Positions 16,038-24,377 of a stretch of DNA of 64,000 bases are shown in pieces. The notes beneath the pieces were generated by a model. The model was not told where the DNA came from. It searched no databases and saw only the letters and a list, made by a program, of their open reading frames with translations. Each line of letters opens with the position of its first letter. The first letter of the stretch is position 1. This DNA comes from Verrucomicrobiales bacterium (lineage in GTDB: Bacteria; Verrucomicrobiota; Verrucomicrobiia; Verrucomicrobiales; DEV007), in NCBI GenBank assembly GCA_002698785.1, contig PAAG01000019.1, positions 186,001 to 250,000 of the forward strand. The letters are read 5' to 3'. The position numbers and the translations under genes are program-made.

Positions 16038-16541
16038 ATGAATACTCACCAAACGATTGAAGAATCAACTCATACAGAAAATTGGGACGAAAACGCCCCT
16101 ACTACTGAGCAAAGCCAGTTCGAAATGACTGAGCCAGCCGACGAAAAGTCAGAAGCAGCACAGGCTTTCAAAGAAGCGGGTCAGCATGCGAAACAAAAAG
16201 GCCAACAGCTCATGTCGAAAGCCAAAGCGAACGCGTCGAAACATGCAGATAGTTATGTAGACCAGACCGGCTCGAAAATTCGGACCATCGAGCGAGCAAC
16301 TCGCGAAGCCGCAGACAAAGTCCGCGACGAAGAACCAGAGTTTGTAACGCAAGCCTTCGAATTCGTAGCAAACGCTGGGGACAGCGCCGCAAAATATTTC
16401 GAAGAAAACTCCTCAAAGAAAATTCTGAACGACGCACGCGAGTTCGCTCGCGAGAGACCGGCAGTCGTTCTGGGTGGCCTTGCCGCAGCGGGATTCCTCG
16501 CGGGGCGCTTCCTCAAAGCGGAAGAACCTGAAGAAGCGTAA
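16038..16541 (+). CDS. ElaB/YqjD (DUF883)-like tail-anchored protein
   Basis: 167 residues. A soluble Ala/Lys/Glu-rich, probably coiled-coil part (30-140) is followed by a C-terminal hydrophobic helix, ARERPAVVLGGLAAAGFLAGRFLKA, like the membrane tail of ElaB/YqjD proteins. In E. coli such proteins are stress-induced and tether ribosomes to the membrane; the same role here is only inferred. First gene of a three-gene operon with a YqjE-like and a DUF3618-like protein, an order recalling E. coli yqjD-yqjE-yqjK. Driven by the -24/-12 promoter at 16008, with a leader of about five bases. Confidence 0.85.
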   Translation: MNTHQTIEESTHTENWDENAPTTEQSQFEMTEPADEKSEAAQAFKEAGQHAKQKGQQLMSKAKANASKHADSYVDQTGSKIRTIERATREAADKVRDEEPEFVTQAFEFVANAGDSAAKYFEENSSKKILNDAREFARERPAVVLGGLAAAGFLAGRFLKAEEPEEA

Positions 16542-16561
16542 TCTGGAAAGGAATTGCTGTT

Positions 16562-17035
16562 ATGAGATCGACATCCCCGACAGACGTTCGACAGGAATCT
16601 TCGAACGGTCGAGCCTTCGAATCTCAACTCGATGACAAGGAGCTTTCCACCCTCCTTAAGCAATTGAACGAAGACGCGGCTGAAGTGGTTAAAAAAGAAT
16701 ACAAGCTCGCCGCAACAGAGATCAAAGAGTCCGTCCAAGAGGCAAAGCAGGGAATTTTCGGCCTCTTGGTCGCGCTCACCTGCAGCCTCGTTGGCCTCTG
16801 CTTTCTCCTGATATCAATTGGTTTGGGAGCGTCCGCAGGACTGCAGGCGCTAGGCGTAACACCCTTGTTCGCCAACACGCTGGGATTTGCAGCCGTAGGG
16901 GTATTGCTTCTCACGACAGCGCTCATCCTCCTGAAGCACAATAGCAAAAAATTATCTCCAAGTGCCTTTAAGCCCACCCGCACTCTGGAATCAATTCAGA
17001 ACACATACCGGTGGGCCAAATCGAAAATTCAATAA
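16562..17035 (+). CDS. YqjE-like phage-holin-superfamily (DUF1469) membrane protein
   Basis: 157 residues: disordered N-terminus, an amphipathic helix (LSTLLKQLNEDAAEVVKKEYKLAATEIKESVQEAKQG), then two hydrophobic helices (FGLLVALTCSLVGLCFLLISIGLGASAGL and ANTLGFAAVGVLLLTTALILLK). The layout matches the DUF1469/Holin III family, putative inner-membrane proteins despite the name. 20 bases after the upstream gene and 12 before the next, so co-transcribed and predicted to be in the sigma54 regulon. Confidence 0.85.
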   Translation: MRSTSPTDVRQESSNGRAFESQLDDKELSTLLKQLNEDAAEVVKKEYKLAATEIKESVQEAKQGIFGLLVALTCSLVGLCFLLISIGLGASAGLQALGVTPLFANTLGFAAVGVLLLTTALILLKHNSKKLSPSAFKPTRTLESIQNTYRWAKSKIQ

Positions 17036-17047
17036 CTATACGACATT

Positions 17048-18046
17048 ATGAAAACTGACAATCACACCAACCAGGCCGACACACTACAGGCCGACATCAT
17101 CGAAACACGAACGCGAATGGACGGCAAACTCGACGCCGTCTCTAAAAAGCTCTCTCCCTCCAAACTGGCTTCAGAGGCAGGAGATTGGACAAGAGAGAAA
17201 ATCGACAACATCGATCTTGAGAGCGCCAAAGAAAAGGCCAAGGACAATACCCTTCCACTCGCTTTCCTCGGAATGGCAGTCGGGTCATTCTTTCTCGGCA
17301 AATGGTACAAGAACCGTCAATCGGGAACTGATTCTGTCAAAGCTGACAACTACTCAGGGCCAACTTCCGCCCCAGCATCCCACTCGATGGCTCCCGTCGA
17401 CCAATGGGCTAGCCGCCACGAGATGAGTGTAGAAGAATCGAATTCCAGTGGCTCCAATGGCCACAACATCACCAACCGAGTGAAGGAGCATACTTCCGCC
17501 ATCGGTGAGAGCATCGGGGAAAAAGCCCGTAGCGGTCAGGAGAAGATTTCAAACTTCTCGTCAAAGGCTGCTAAAGCTACCTCGGAGAAAGCCCAGACAG
17601 TGAGAGACTCAGTGAGAAACACTGCTTCTTCCTCCGCTCAGGCAGTCAAGGAAACGACCAGCAACGTGAGCGCAAAGGTTAACGATTTCACATCCAACGC
17701 CTGGGAGGGCTCACGCGAAGCATCTATGAAAACGCAGCAGAAAATCAAAGAGCAACACACAGAGACTCCACTGCTGTTTGGGGCAGGTGCCCTGGCAGTC
17801 GGATTTCTCACCGCACTTCTCTTACCTCGTACCAAGACAGAGGATGAGTATTGCGGAGCATCTTCAGAGGAATACAAAAATAAGTTCCGACAGAAGAAAG
17901 AAGAGATGGTTTCCGACGCAAAGCAGAAACTGCATGAGGCCCGTCTCGATACAGAAGGTTTGGAAGAAAGAGCCGAAGAAGGCATCGACGAGGCATACGA
18001 AACAGCCTCAAGCAAGATCGACAAAGGCTCCGAGCAGTCGTCCTGA
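17048..18046 (+). CDS. DUF3618-like membrane protein with long coiled-coil repeats
   Basis: 332 residues. The N-terminal QADIIETRTRMDGKLDAVSKKLSPSKL matches the DUF3618 pattern. Membrane helix one is LPLAFLGMAVGSFFLGKWY (about 75-93). A long Ser/Ala/Lys/Glu segment follows with 11-residue periodicity (EKAQTVRDSVRNTASSSAQAVKETTSNV), like LEA or apolipoprotein helices. Helix two is TPLLFGAGALAVGFLTALLLP (about 240-260), then a charged tail. LEA-like amphipathic repeats suggest membrane or desiccation protection, but that is inference. Last gene of the operon, closed by the terminator at 18081. Confidence 0.85.
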   Translation: MKTDNHTNQADTLQADIIETRTRMDGKLDAVSKKLSPSKLASEAGDWTREKIDNIDLESAKEKAKDNTLPLAFLGMAVGSFFLGKWYKNRQSGTDSVKADNYSGPTSAPASHSMAPVDQWASRHEMSVEESNSSGSNGHNITNRVKEHTSAIGESIGEKARSGQEKISNFSSKAAKATSEKAQTVRDSVRNTASSSAQAVKETTSNVSAKVNDFTSNAWEGSREASMKTQQKIKEQHTETPLLFGAGALAVGFLTALLLPRTKTEDEYCGASSEEYKNKFRQKKEEMVSDAKQKLHEARLDTEGLEERAEEGIDEAYETASSKIDKGSEQSS

Positions 18047-18080
18047 TCAACTGTTTACAAAATAACAATCGGCGAAAGCC

Positions 18081-18116
18081 AAAAAGACGCACCGCTAGTC
18101 GGTGCGTCTTTTTTTG
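18081..18116 (+). terminator. Terminator of the 16038-18046 operon
   Basis: AAAAGACGCACCG / CGGTGCGTCTTTT with a 5-base loop and T-run. Confidence 0.92.
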
Positions 18117-18401
18117 TGCCCTCAGCCAGCCGCTCTCGACAGCTTACAATCTCTGACGAGAATACCGTTGATCTGTGGGAAGGACTCTCGAATAACGGAG
18201 CATTTAAATGCAAGATGCTGTGACGAAAGCGCTCTTCGAACGAAAGTCCAAATCCCGATCACGAACACCTTCTCAGTAAACTATCACGATACGGAGTAGG
18301 AAGCCCATGGCGACCCAAGCCAACGAATCAATACGCAAGTGGCCGAGATGACACGTGACAATAAGCAGTTATTCAGCAGCTAACAGCCAACGACACACAA
18401 A
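18117..18401. other. Intergenic stretch without a supported gene
   Basis: About 285 bases between a plus-strand terminator and a minus-strand gene end. I see no credible ORF, repeat or promoter signature. Confidence 0.6.
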
Positions 18402-19877
18402 CTATCGACCACTCAGATTCGCACGGATGTTGATCCCACCTATCCCGATACCGATCTGATTCGGGAGGATATTTGTCGCCGGAAGGTTTAGACGATCGGC
18501 GTTCACGTTAACATTCACACCATTTCCACCGCCAACAGAAGCATCAATTATCCCGGTCGGAACAGTAGCAGTAATTCCCCCGCCATTTCCGCCGCCTGCG
18601 TTGATGATAGGAACCGTCCTCGCCACTTGCTGAACAGCGGCATTGGAAGTGACAGTGTTAATAGCAGCATTTGTGGTCTGATTGACACTCGTCACGATAG
18701 TGCTAGGAGCAGTGACTGAGACGTCTGCGTCCACCCCCGGCACTGACAGCTCCGGGTTCGCCCCCCGATATTGCACTCTCTCGGATGAAGTAGGCGCTCC
18801 CATTCCACCAATCAGGCCGCTGACACTTCCTGCTAGCGCGTTGGAATAGAGATTGTTTTGGCCGATTACTACGCGCCCATCATTGGTTTGCCGCTGCACG
18901 ACGCTGGGCTGCTGGCTTGTTGTAACCTCCTGCAGGGTCTGACTCGAAGCAGCCTCTTGTGCTGCCGTAGCTTCGTCACCGTCCCCAATCGAAACACTGA
19001 GCAGTTCCTGCGATTCGTTCGAATTACCATCTTCAGTCTCACCTCCGGAAATCAAATCGAGAGAAACGTCGGCCTGAACCCCCTCTTCGGTCAGGCCCGC
19101 GCCAACCGCTACTCTGGGTCCACTCTCGCCCACGCTGATGTCGACATCGGCAATAGTATTCCCGGAACCTCCCGGCGCAGGGATATCCACCGGAGGCGTT
19201 GGTGGCTCGGGCGTTTCCGCAGGAGGAGGCGAAGGAATTTCAGTTGGTGGAGTATTGTTGCTTACTGCGCTTATCGTGTCCTGACTTGCGGAGGAATTGG
19301 AATCGCCGTCACCCGATGAATCATCGGTCGCGAAAAAGTCTGATGTCTGGGTGAGAAACCGTTCGTCGGACAAGGCATCTTCCCGTGCGTCCGAAGGTGA
19401 GTTATCAAGTCCCGGTGGGATATCCCCAGCCGATATCCGTCTTTCGATTGCGATCTCCTCCCCGTTCTCCTCAGCAACCGTTTCCTCTTCCACTTCAGGC
19501 TCTTCTGCGGGAACGATTTCTTCTTCAACCTTCTCCGGCTCCGCGGCGACAACTTCCACCATCTTCTCCGGGATTTCTTCGGCCTCCTCAGCTACTTCAT
19601 CCTTAGGGTCGTTCAGAATCAGAAGCCCCAAATCTTCGTTGTTGCCGTATTTCAGTCCCGAACCTCTCTCGAATAAATAGGAATGTAGCGCAATTCCCCC
19701 AAAAAAGGCTCCCACAAAAATGCCGATACAAACGAACGACATCACGAGTGTAAAACGAACTGATTGATTCATGAGATTTTCCCGTAAGTAAAGTTGGTTA
19801 CGATTCTCAAATTCTGGCGGAAGAGAATTTGCGAGAGATTTCAGTAATTTTTGCCGCAGCCACGCCGAGCGTGACAT
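18402..19877 (-). CDS. Large single-pass membrane protein, mostly disordered, unknown
   Basis: 491 residues. A basic cytoplasmic N-terminus (1-37) is followed by one membrane helix (VRFTLVMSFVCIGIFVGAFFGGIALHSYLF), a very acidic Glu/Val/Pro segment (80-145), a Ser/Asp-rich part, a Pro-rich patch (PPTEIPSPPPAETPEPPTPPV) and a C-terminal Gly/Asn/Val-rich region with repeated V-N-V, I-G-I-G and TVTSNAAV runs that looks like beta-helical or fibrous material. No enzyme motif. It follows the Ser/Thr kinase by 39 bases on the same strand; the cytoplasmic tail could be a substrate. An alternative start is the Met at residue 36, just before the helix. Confidence 0.75.
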   Translation of the reverse strand: MSRSAWLRQKLLKSLANSLPPEFENRNQLYLRENLMNQSVRFTLVMSFVCIGIFVGAFFGGIALHSYLFERGSGLKYGNNEDLGLLILNDPKDEVAEEAEEIPEKMVEVVAAEPEKVEEEIVPAEEPEVEEETVAEENGEEIAIERRISAGDIPPGLDNSPSDAREDALSDERFLTQTSDFFATDDSSGDGDSNSSASQDTISAVSNNTPPTEIPSPPPAETPEPPTPPVDIPAPGGSGNTIADVDISVGESGPRVAVGAGLTEEGVQADVSLDLISGGETEDGNSNESQELLSVSIGDGDEATAAQEAASSQTLQEVTTSQQPSVVQRQTNDGRVVIGQNNLYSNALAGSVSGLIGGMGAPTSSERVQYRGANPELSVPGVDADVSVTAPSTIVTSVNQTTNAAINTVTSNAAVQQVARTVPIINAGGGNGGGITATVPTGIIDASVGGGNGVNVNVNADRLNLPATNILPNQIGIGIGGINIRANLSGR

Positions 19878-19916
19878 CTCTATTCTCTTCGATGAATCCA
19901 GAATTCACGATGAATT

Positions 19917-20993
19917 TTACTCCTCTCCGATGATTTGGTAAGGCTGCGCTTCCTTAGTCGGAGTGGTCTCGAAATCCTCATTCGACTGCTTTTGAAACGC
20001 CCCCCAGAGAACGCCCGCAAGGACGCCAGTCACCAAAAATACCAGAATTATGAGAATCGAGCGAGCAAAATTGCGTCGATCTTTTTTGCTTTCTTTCTCC
20101 GCTGCCGGGATAGGGACAGTGCTGTATTTGCCTGATTTGCGCTGGTAGTAGTCATCGGCCCCCAATAAATCAGCAAGCTCTCGCATGTTGGCAGGGCGAT
20201 CAGCAGGATCTTCAGCCAGACACTTTGCCACCGCATAATCCCACGATTGCGGAACCGGTTCTTCGCCCCAGCCCCGTTTCTGCCGGCGTTTCGACATCGA
20301 CAACAGATTGTCCGGATCCCATTTCCAGCGGTTATTCTTCGGGTCGTCGAATGGGTAGGATCCGGCCACCAGAACGAAGATCGTCACTCCAAGAGCGAAA
20401 ATATCATTCAGGTAATGGCTTTCGTAGGGATTCCAAATCAACTGCGGCGAGGCAAAATGCATCGTCATTCTACGGCCGATCACCTTCTCCGATTCGTCAT
20501 CAAGACTCGCAGCAAGGGGAGCCGACAAACCAAAATCTGCAACCTTCAGGGAATTGGTAGCATCGAGCATCAGATTTCCGGGTTTGATGTCCCTATGAAC
20601 GATCCCAGATTCATCATGGGCATAGGCAAATCCCTCGCAAGCCTGCATGATCCAGTCGGAGAGTTCCGACACCTCAAATACCCGCTTCTCCCGACTCGCT
20701 AAGTCAGCCAGCGAACCGCCCGGAGCATACTCCATACTGATTGCTGCCGGATGATCTTTTTGAGAATGGAAATCATAGACAGGGAGAATGTGGCGATGGC
20801 TCAACAATCGAGCGTTCTTCGTCTCCCTGCGAAGCATGTCCGTATCCTTCTCGCTGAAAGACTTGCTCAGGAACTTAAGGGCCACATCCCCTTTCAACTC
20901 CAGATCATGAGCCAGCCAGACTTCCCCTGTCCCACCTTTACCCAAGTGCTTCAGAAGTTGGTATCGATCTAAATACAGGGAAGGTCCAGACAT
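19917..20993 (-). CDS. Membrane-anchored Ser/Thr protein kinase
   Basis: Hanks-type kinase, 358 residues. Seen: glycine loop LGKGGTGEVW, catalytic Lys in VALKFLSK, HRDIKPGN catalytic loop, DFG in VADFGLSAP, and an activation segment ending FASPQ where APE is usual. The kinase domain ends near 280. A linker leads to one membrane helix (SILIILVFLVTGVLAGVLWGAF, about 312-333) and a short external tail. No PASTA or other sensor domain. Likely operon with the downstream disordered membrane protein. The changed APE motif is common in bacterial kinases and need not abolish activity. Confidence 0.92.
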   Translation of the reverse strand: MSGPSLYLDRYQLLKHLGKGGTGEVWLAHDLELKGDVALKFLSKSFSEKDTDMLRRETKNARLLSHRHILPVYDFHSQKDHPAAISMEYAPGGSLADLASREKRVFEVSELSDWIMQACEGFAYAHDESGIVHRDIKPGNLMLDATNSLKVADFGLSAPLAASLDDESEKVIGRRMTMHFASPQLIWNPYESHYLNDIFALGVTIFVLVAGSYPFDDPKNNRWKWDPDNLLSMSKRRQKRGWGEEPVPQSWDYAVAKCLAEDPADRPANMRELADLLGADDYYQRKSGKYSTVPIPAAEKESKKDRRNFARSILIILVFLVTGVLAGVLWGAFQKQSNEDFETTPTKEAQPYQIIGEE

Positions 20994-21353
20994 GAACGGT
21001 CGCTTACTCGGCCTCCCATTGAAATTGAAATTTCACCCCTCGTGAAAAAGTGGTCATAATCGAACAAAGATACAACCACAATGAGAATTGAAAACGAGTT
21101 TCCCGAATACGAGTAAGCGTAGAAAACGCTATTTAAAATGGGCCCAATAGCTACATTCCCTGGCGGGTGGGCTCCCCGTGTTTGAAATGCCCCACTCCTC
21201 GGTTTTAACCTCTAATTTTACAGGTAATCACTTATTCTCTTCGATAGATTAACGCTTCCGCCTGATTCCACGCGCCAGAACGGATCTCGTAAAAGAGCCC
21301 CTCTCAGGATAGCTCCTATCTCGAGCAATCCAGGAGGGGTCCAAAAATTCGCC
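20994..21353. other. Intergenic region with a possible terminator hairpin
   Basis: 360 bases. At 21298-21343 an interrupted stem (GAGCCCCTC / GAGGGGTC arms plus an inner GGATAG / CTATC hairpin) lies just after the stop of the minus-strand gene at 21354, with TTTT following on the minus strand; possibly its terminator. I see nothing else. Confidence 0.4.
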
Positions 21354-21848
21354 TCAGCGCTGTTTACCGTTGATCTTCGTATTCACTTCCATGGGTGCCA
21401 CATCGGCGTATACGCCGGACATCAATGCTCTTGAACGAACGATCCATTTGTTGCGGCCTTTCCTCTTGGCAGTAATACGAATAATACCATCGGCGTTGAT
21501 TCCGGCATCTGCGTTCACAAGACTGCCTACTCCCCAGTAGCGAACCTTCTTCTTGTTCCGTGAGACCTTAACCCGATTGATCTTGAACTTATAGTTGAAG
21601 AGCACATCCGCGATCGTGAATTGTGTTTTGCCTTTTCCTTTGCCACGTGGCAAGCGCATTAGCGCCGCAGTTCCATCCAGGAAATACTCGGAAATCGTTC
21701 CAGTATTAACGGTGTAACTACCATCAAGTGTGCAATCGTACTTCCCTGCAGCCGCATTGAAGACTTTCTTGTTTCCCGCGACAGAAACAGACATTGCCCC
21801 CAGTAGGAGGAGGCATACCAGTTGCTTTCTAATGAGATTGATATTCAT
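21354..21848 (-). CDS. Small secreted basic protein, unknown
   Basis: 164 residues from the ATG at 21848; a TTG two codons earlier is the alternative. Signal peptide 1-25 (LIRKQLVCLLLLGAMSVSVAG). The mature protein is beta-rich and strongly basic, with Lys/Arg clusters (GKGKGKTQF, KVSRNKKKVRYWG, TAKRKGRNKW) and alternating hydrophobic strands. Its family is not recognised. Standalone gene in a poorly coding stretch; secreted proteins of this size and charge are common in PVC genomes. Export prediction is solid, function open. Confidence 0.7.
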   Translation of the reverse strand: MNINLIRKQLVCLLLLGAMSVSVAGNKKVFNAAAGKYDCTLDGSYTVNTGTISEYFLDGTAALMRLPRGKGKGKTQFTIADVLFNYKFKINRVKVSRNKKKVRYWGVGSLVNADAGINADGIIRITAKRKGRNKWIVRSRALMSGVYADVAPMEVNTKINGKQR

Positions 21849-22169
21849 TATCAATAACTACACCCTGCTCGTAATCCTTTTCAACGAGATGCCTCGCCCC
21901 GACCTAGCAATTGAACGCTAAGTTAGAATCGTCCTCTCAAGAAGCCTTCTTCAATGCCGAGATCATGAGAAATCTCGTTGAACAACAAGGCGGTGGCTAA
22001 CCTGTGGCAATTCGGTTTTGGACGGGTCTAGTCCAAATGGCCATTAGCATGGTGTCAATACAGGCTCATTTGTCGCGCTCCTTTGCTGTAATCCCTTTCA
22101 ATTCACCTTCGTGCGGACGGTTGAAGTCGATGGGTTCACGTTTACGATCCTTTCATTTCCCACTTAGTG
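21849..22169. other. Divergent intergenic region
   Basis: About 320 bases between the divergent 21848 and 22170 starts. It should hold both promoters, but I find no convincing -35/-10 or -24/-12 pair and no ORF. Confidence 0.5.
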
Positions 22170-23417
22170 ATGAATAGAATTCTCCTGATAGCGTGTTTTG
22201 CTCTCGTGGCAGCGACGAATGCAGTAGCCAGCGAAGATGCGCAACTCCACTGGCACCACTCTTACGACGAGGCCCTCGCTGAGGCGAAGGAAACCGGAAA
22301 GCCACTGTTTGTGGAGTTCCGGTGCGCCCCTTGAATGAGCGGGCGCGTCTTCGATGTGCAGGTCGTGCACACACCACCAGAATCATCCCGAGGCCAACTG
22401 CTTCAGCAGTATGTGCTCGCTCGTGTCATGAGCATGCAGGATATCAATCTCGATCTCTACGATTATGATCGACATAATGCGTTGTATTTCTTCGCCGTTA
22501 ACGCAGAGGAGCAGATCTATTTTCGATACGGAGGACGTGACTCCGAGGCACCCGATACCTATCTCAATCTCGACAGCCTTGAGCTCGCACTCAAGGCCGG
22601 ACTGCAACAGCACGATCTCTATCGAGAAGGAAAACGTGTAGGCACAGCTCCCCCGGCACCACGATACCCACGCGACATTCCGGGCATTCAGAAGTTTGTC
22701 CTCGATCGTGGTCGCTGCGTGGAGTGCCACCACCTGGCCCACTTCGAATCCATGGAACTGGAACGCTCCGGGGAACTCGACAAGCTCCGGCACATGTATC
22801 GCAGCCCGGACATCAAAAAACTCGGGATCCATTTAGATATCCCTCAGGGCCTACGCATTGCCGAGGCCAAGGGAGCAGCACTGAAAGCCGGACTCGCTAC
22901 GGGAGATGTCATTCTTGAAATCGAATCGGAACCAGTCATTACCTTCGGCGATTTCCAGTATCGTCTCGACAAGGTGGACCGCAGGGCCACAACGCTATCG
23001 ATCGCAGTCGAACGGAAGGGAGAAAAGAAAGAAATCGAGATCCAGTTGCCCGACCTCTGGTTTGTTACCGACTTGGAACACCGGTTCTGGACCATTGAAC
23101 CCCGTCTCTATTTTGAAGCGGATCCTCTGAGCGTCGACGAAAAGAAATCCCTGGGATTTCCTGATGACGGATTTGCCTCGCGAGTTACGGAAGTTCCTTT
23201 CGAAGCCATGCTCGAGCAGGCAAATGAACTGGAAAAGGGAGACATCATTTATTCTGTAGACGGAGTCGAGAGAGATGACGTGGCCAAGGACGCCGCTCTA
23301 TATGTGAAGCTGACATGCCGCTCGGGCGATACCGTAACGCTCGGAGTCCTCCGCGGAGATGAGCGCATCGAGTTACCCCTGAATACAAAACGGAAGTCTT
23401 TCCGCCGCCTCGATTGA
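22170..23417 (+). CDS. Predicted selenoprotein: thioredoxin-like CxxU / CxxCH / PDZ secreted protein
   Basis: 415 residues if the in-frame TGA at 22332-22334 is read as selenocysteine (residue 55). Before it: an export signal (NRILLIACFALVAATNAVAS) and a thioredoxin-7-type opening, HWHHSYDEALAEAKETGKPLFVEFRCAP. The TGA stands where related proteins carry the second Cys of CxxC, giving C-A-P-U, and the reading frame continues without interruption. After it: more thioredoxin fold (RYGGRD), a CVECHH motif that could bind heme c, a PDZ domain (AAGLATGDVILEIE region, about 225-290) and a second PDZ-like part. A hairpin with a GGUC loop lies 20 bases after the TGA. A new start at the ATG directly after TGA (22335) would lose signal and active site. 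Overlaps or abuts the EF-hand gene downstream. A simple nonsense mutation remains the alternative. Confidence 0.75.
22355..22371 (+). promoter_or_regulatory. Candidate bacterial SECIS hairpin
   Basis: TGTGCA-GGTCG-TGCACA: perfect 6-bp stem with loop GGUCG. The loop GG-U is about 31 bases from the U of the UGA, within the 16-37 base range described for bacterial SECIS elements. The apical GCAGGUC closely resembles the loop of the E. coli fdhF element, as I recall it. Confidence 0.65.
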
Positions 23418-23425
23418 ACCCTGAT

Positions 23426-24283
23426 ATGACTTCCCCCACATCTCCCCTGACAATTCTCCTATTGTTCCTTCTCACCACTCTGGCGGGGCATGCGACTGCG
23501 GAAGATCCCTCTGAGTCCCCCCTCCCCACCGATGTCCTTCAAGCGGTGAAAGAGATGTGCGACGGATATGCCGAACGAATCATGCCCGGCATCCTTGAAT
23601 ACGACGAAGATGGCGACGGCAAAGTGCAACTGCGCCCGCTCGTAAGCGATCTGATGAAACGCGGGTTCGCCAGAACCAGTCCCTTCCCGCCAGGCATGGA
23701 CGACGAGCTGGAACGCTCGAAATTTGCTCGAAATCAAGAGTGGCAGGCCAATGCAGACCGTGAAATTGCAAAAGAGTTTGGCACCGATGATGAAGGAAAC
23801 ATCCTGAAGATAGGAGTCTCATCCGCCATTCAAAGCATGATGCTGGGCTACTTGAACCGAATGGGACCTCTCGACGTCGACAAAGACGGAAAACTCAATT
23901 TCAAAGAATACGCCATGGGGTTTCCCGTCACCGACAAACAGGAGGTCGACGAAGACGGACACACCGAAGAGCAGTACGATTACTTCAAAAAGAACGACAA
24001 AGATCGAGACGGTTTTATAAAAGGAAAAGAGTATATCGGAGAGCAAGACTACTGGCTCAATCTACTGGTGGGGAAATTTGTTGGTATTCTGATGATCCCA
24101 AAGGCAGACACCAACGGTGACGAAACTCTATCCCGCGAAGAACTCGCCGCGATCCTACCCGACGCCGAAGAACTCCCCGAGTCCGTTCCCTTGGCCGAAT
24201 CAGTCTATTGGATCCGCGAACTGGAAGAAGAAGAGATCGCAGCACTCGAGAAGAACCTATCAAAGCTACCATCCGAAACTTGA
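23426..24283 (+). CDS. Secreted EF-hand calcium-binding protein
   Basis: 285 residues from the ATG at 23426, eight bases after the previous stop; an in-frame TTG at 23414 would overlap that gene. Signal peptide 1-26. Four EF-hand loops are visible: YDEDGDGKVQL (residue about 60), DVDKDGKLNFKEY, KNDKDRDGFIKGKEY and ADTNGDETLSREEL, each with D-x-D-x-D/N-G-x-hydrophobic ordering. Likely a periplasmic or extracellular calcium-binding or structural protein. Close coupling to the putative selenoprotein suggests a common transcript. Partner and process unknown. Confidence 0.85.
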   Translation: MTSPTSPLTILLLFLLTTLAGHATAEDPSESPLPTDVLQAVKEMCDGYAERIMPGILEYDEDGDGKVQLRPLVSDLMKRGFARTSPFPPGMDDELERSKFARNQEWQANADREIAKEFGTDDEGNILKIGVSSAIQSMMLGYLNRMGPLDVDKDGKLNFKEYAMGFPVTDKQEVDEDGHTEEQYDYFKKNDKDRDGFIKGKEYIGEQDYWLNLLVGKFVGILMIPKADTNGDETLSREELAAILPDAEELPESVPLAESVYWIRELEEEEIAALEKNLSKLPSET

Positions 24284-24377
24284 TAGACCGTCTGCTGACT
24301 GACTAGCGTTTCCTTGTCTAGATCAATTCTTGATTCACGAATCGCGTCAGGCCATTTCTTATCAAGCTGCCCAACGC

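Noticed and set aside
22335-23417. Shorter CDS starting at the ATG just after the TGA
   Set aside because: It would drop the signal peptide and redox motif, has no ribosome site, and ignores 55 upstream codons with clear homology character.
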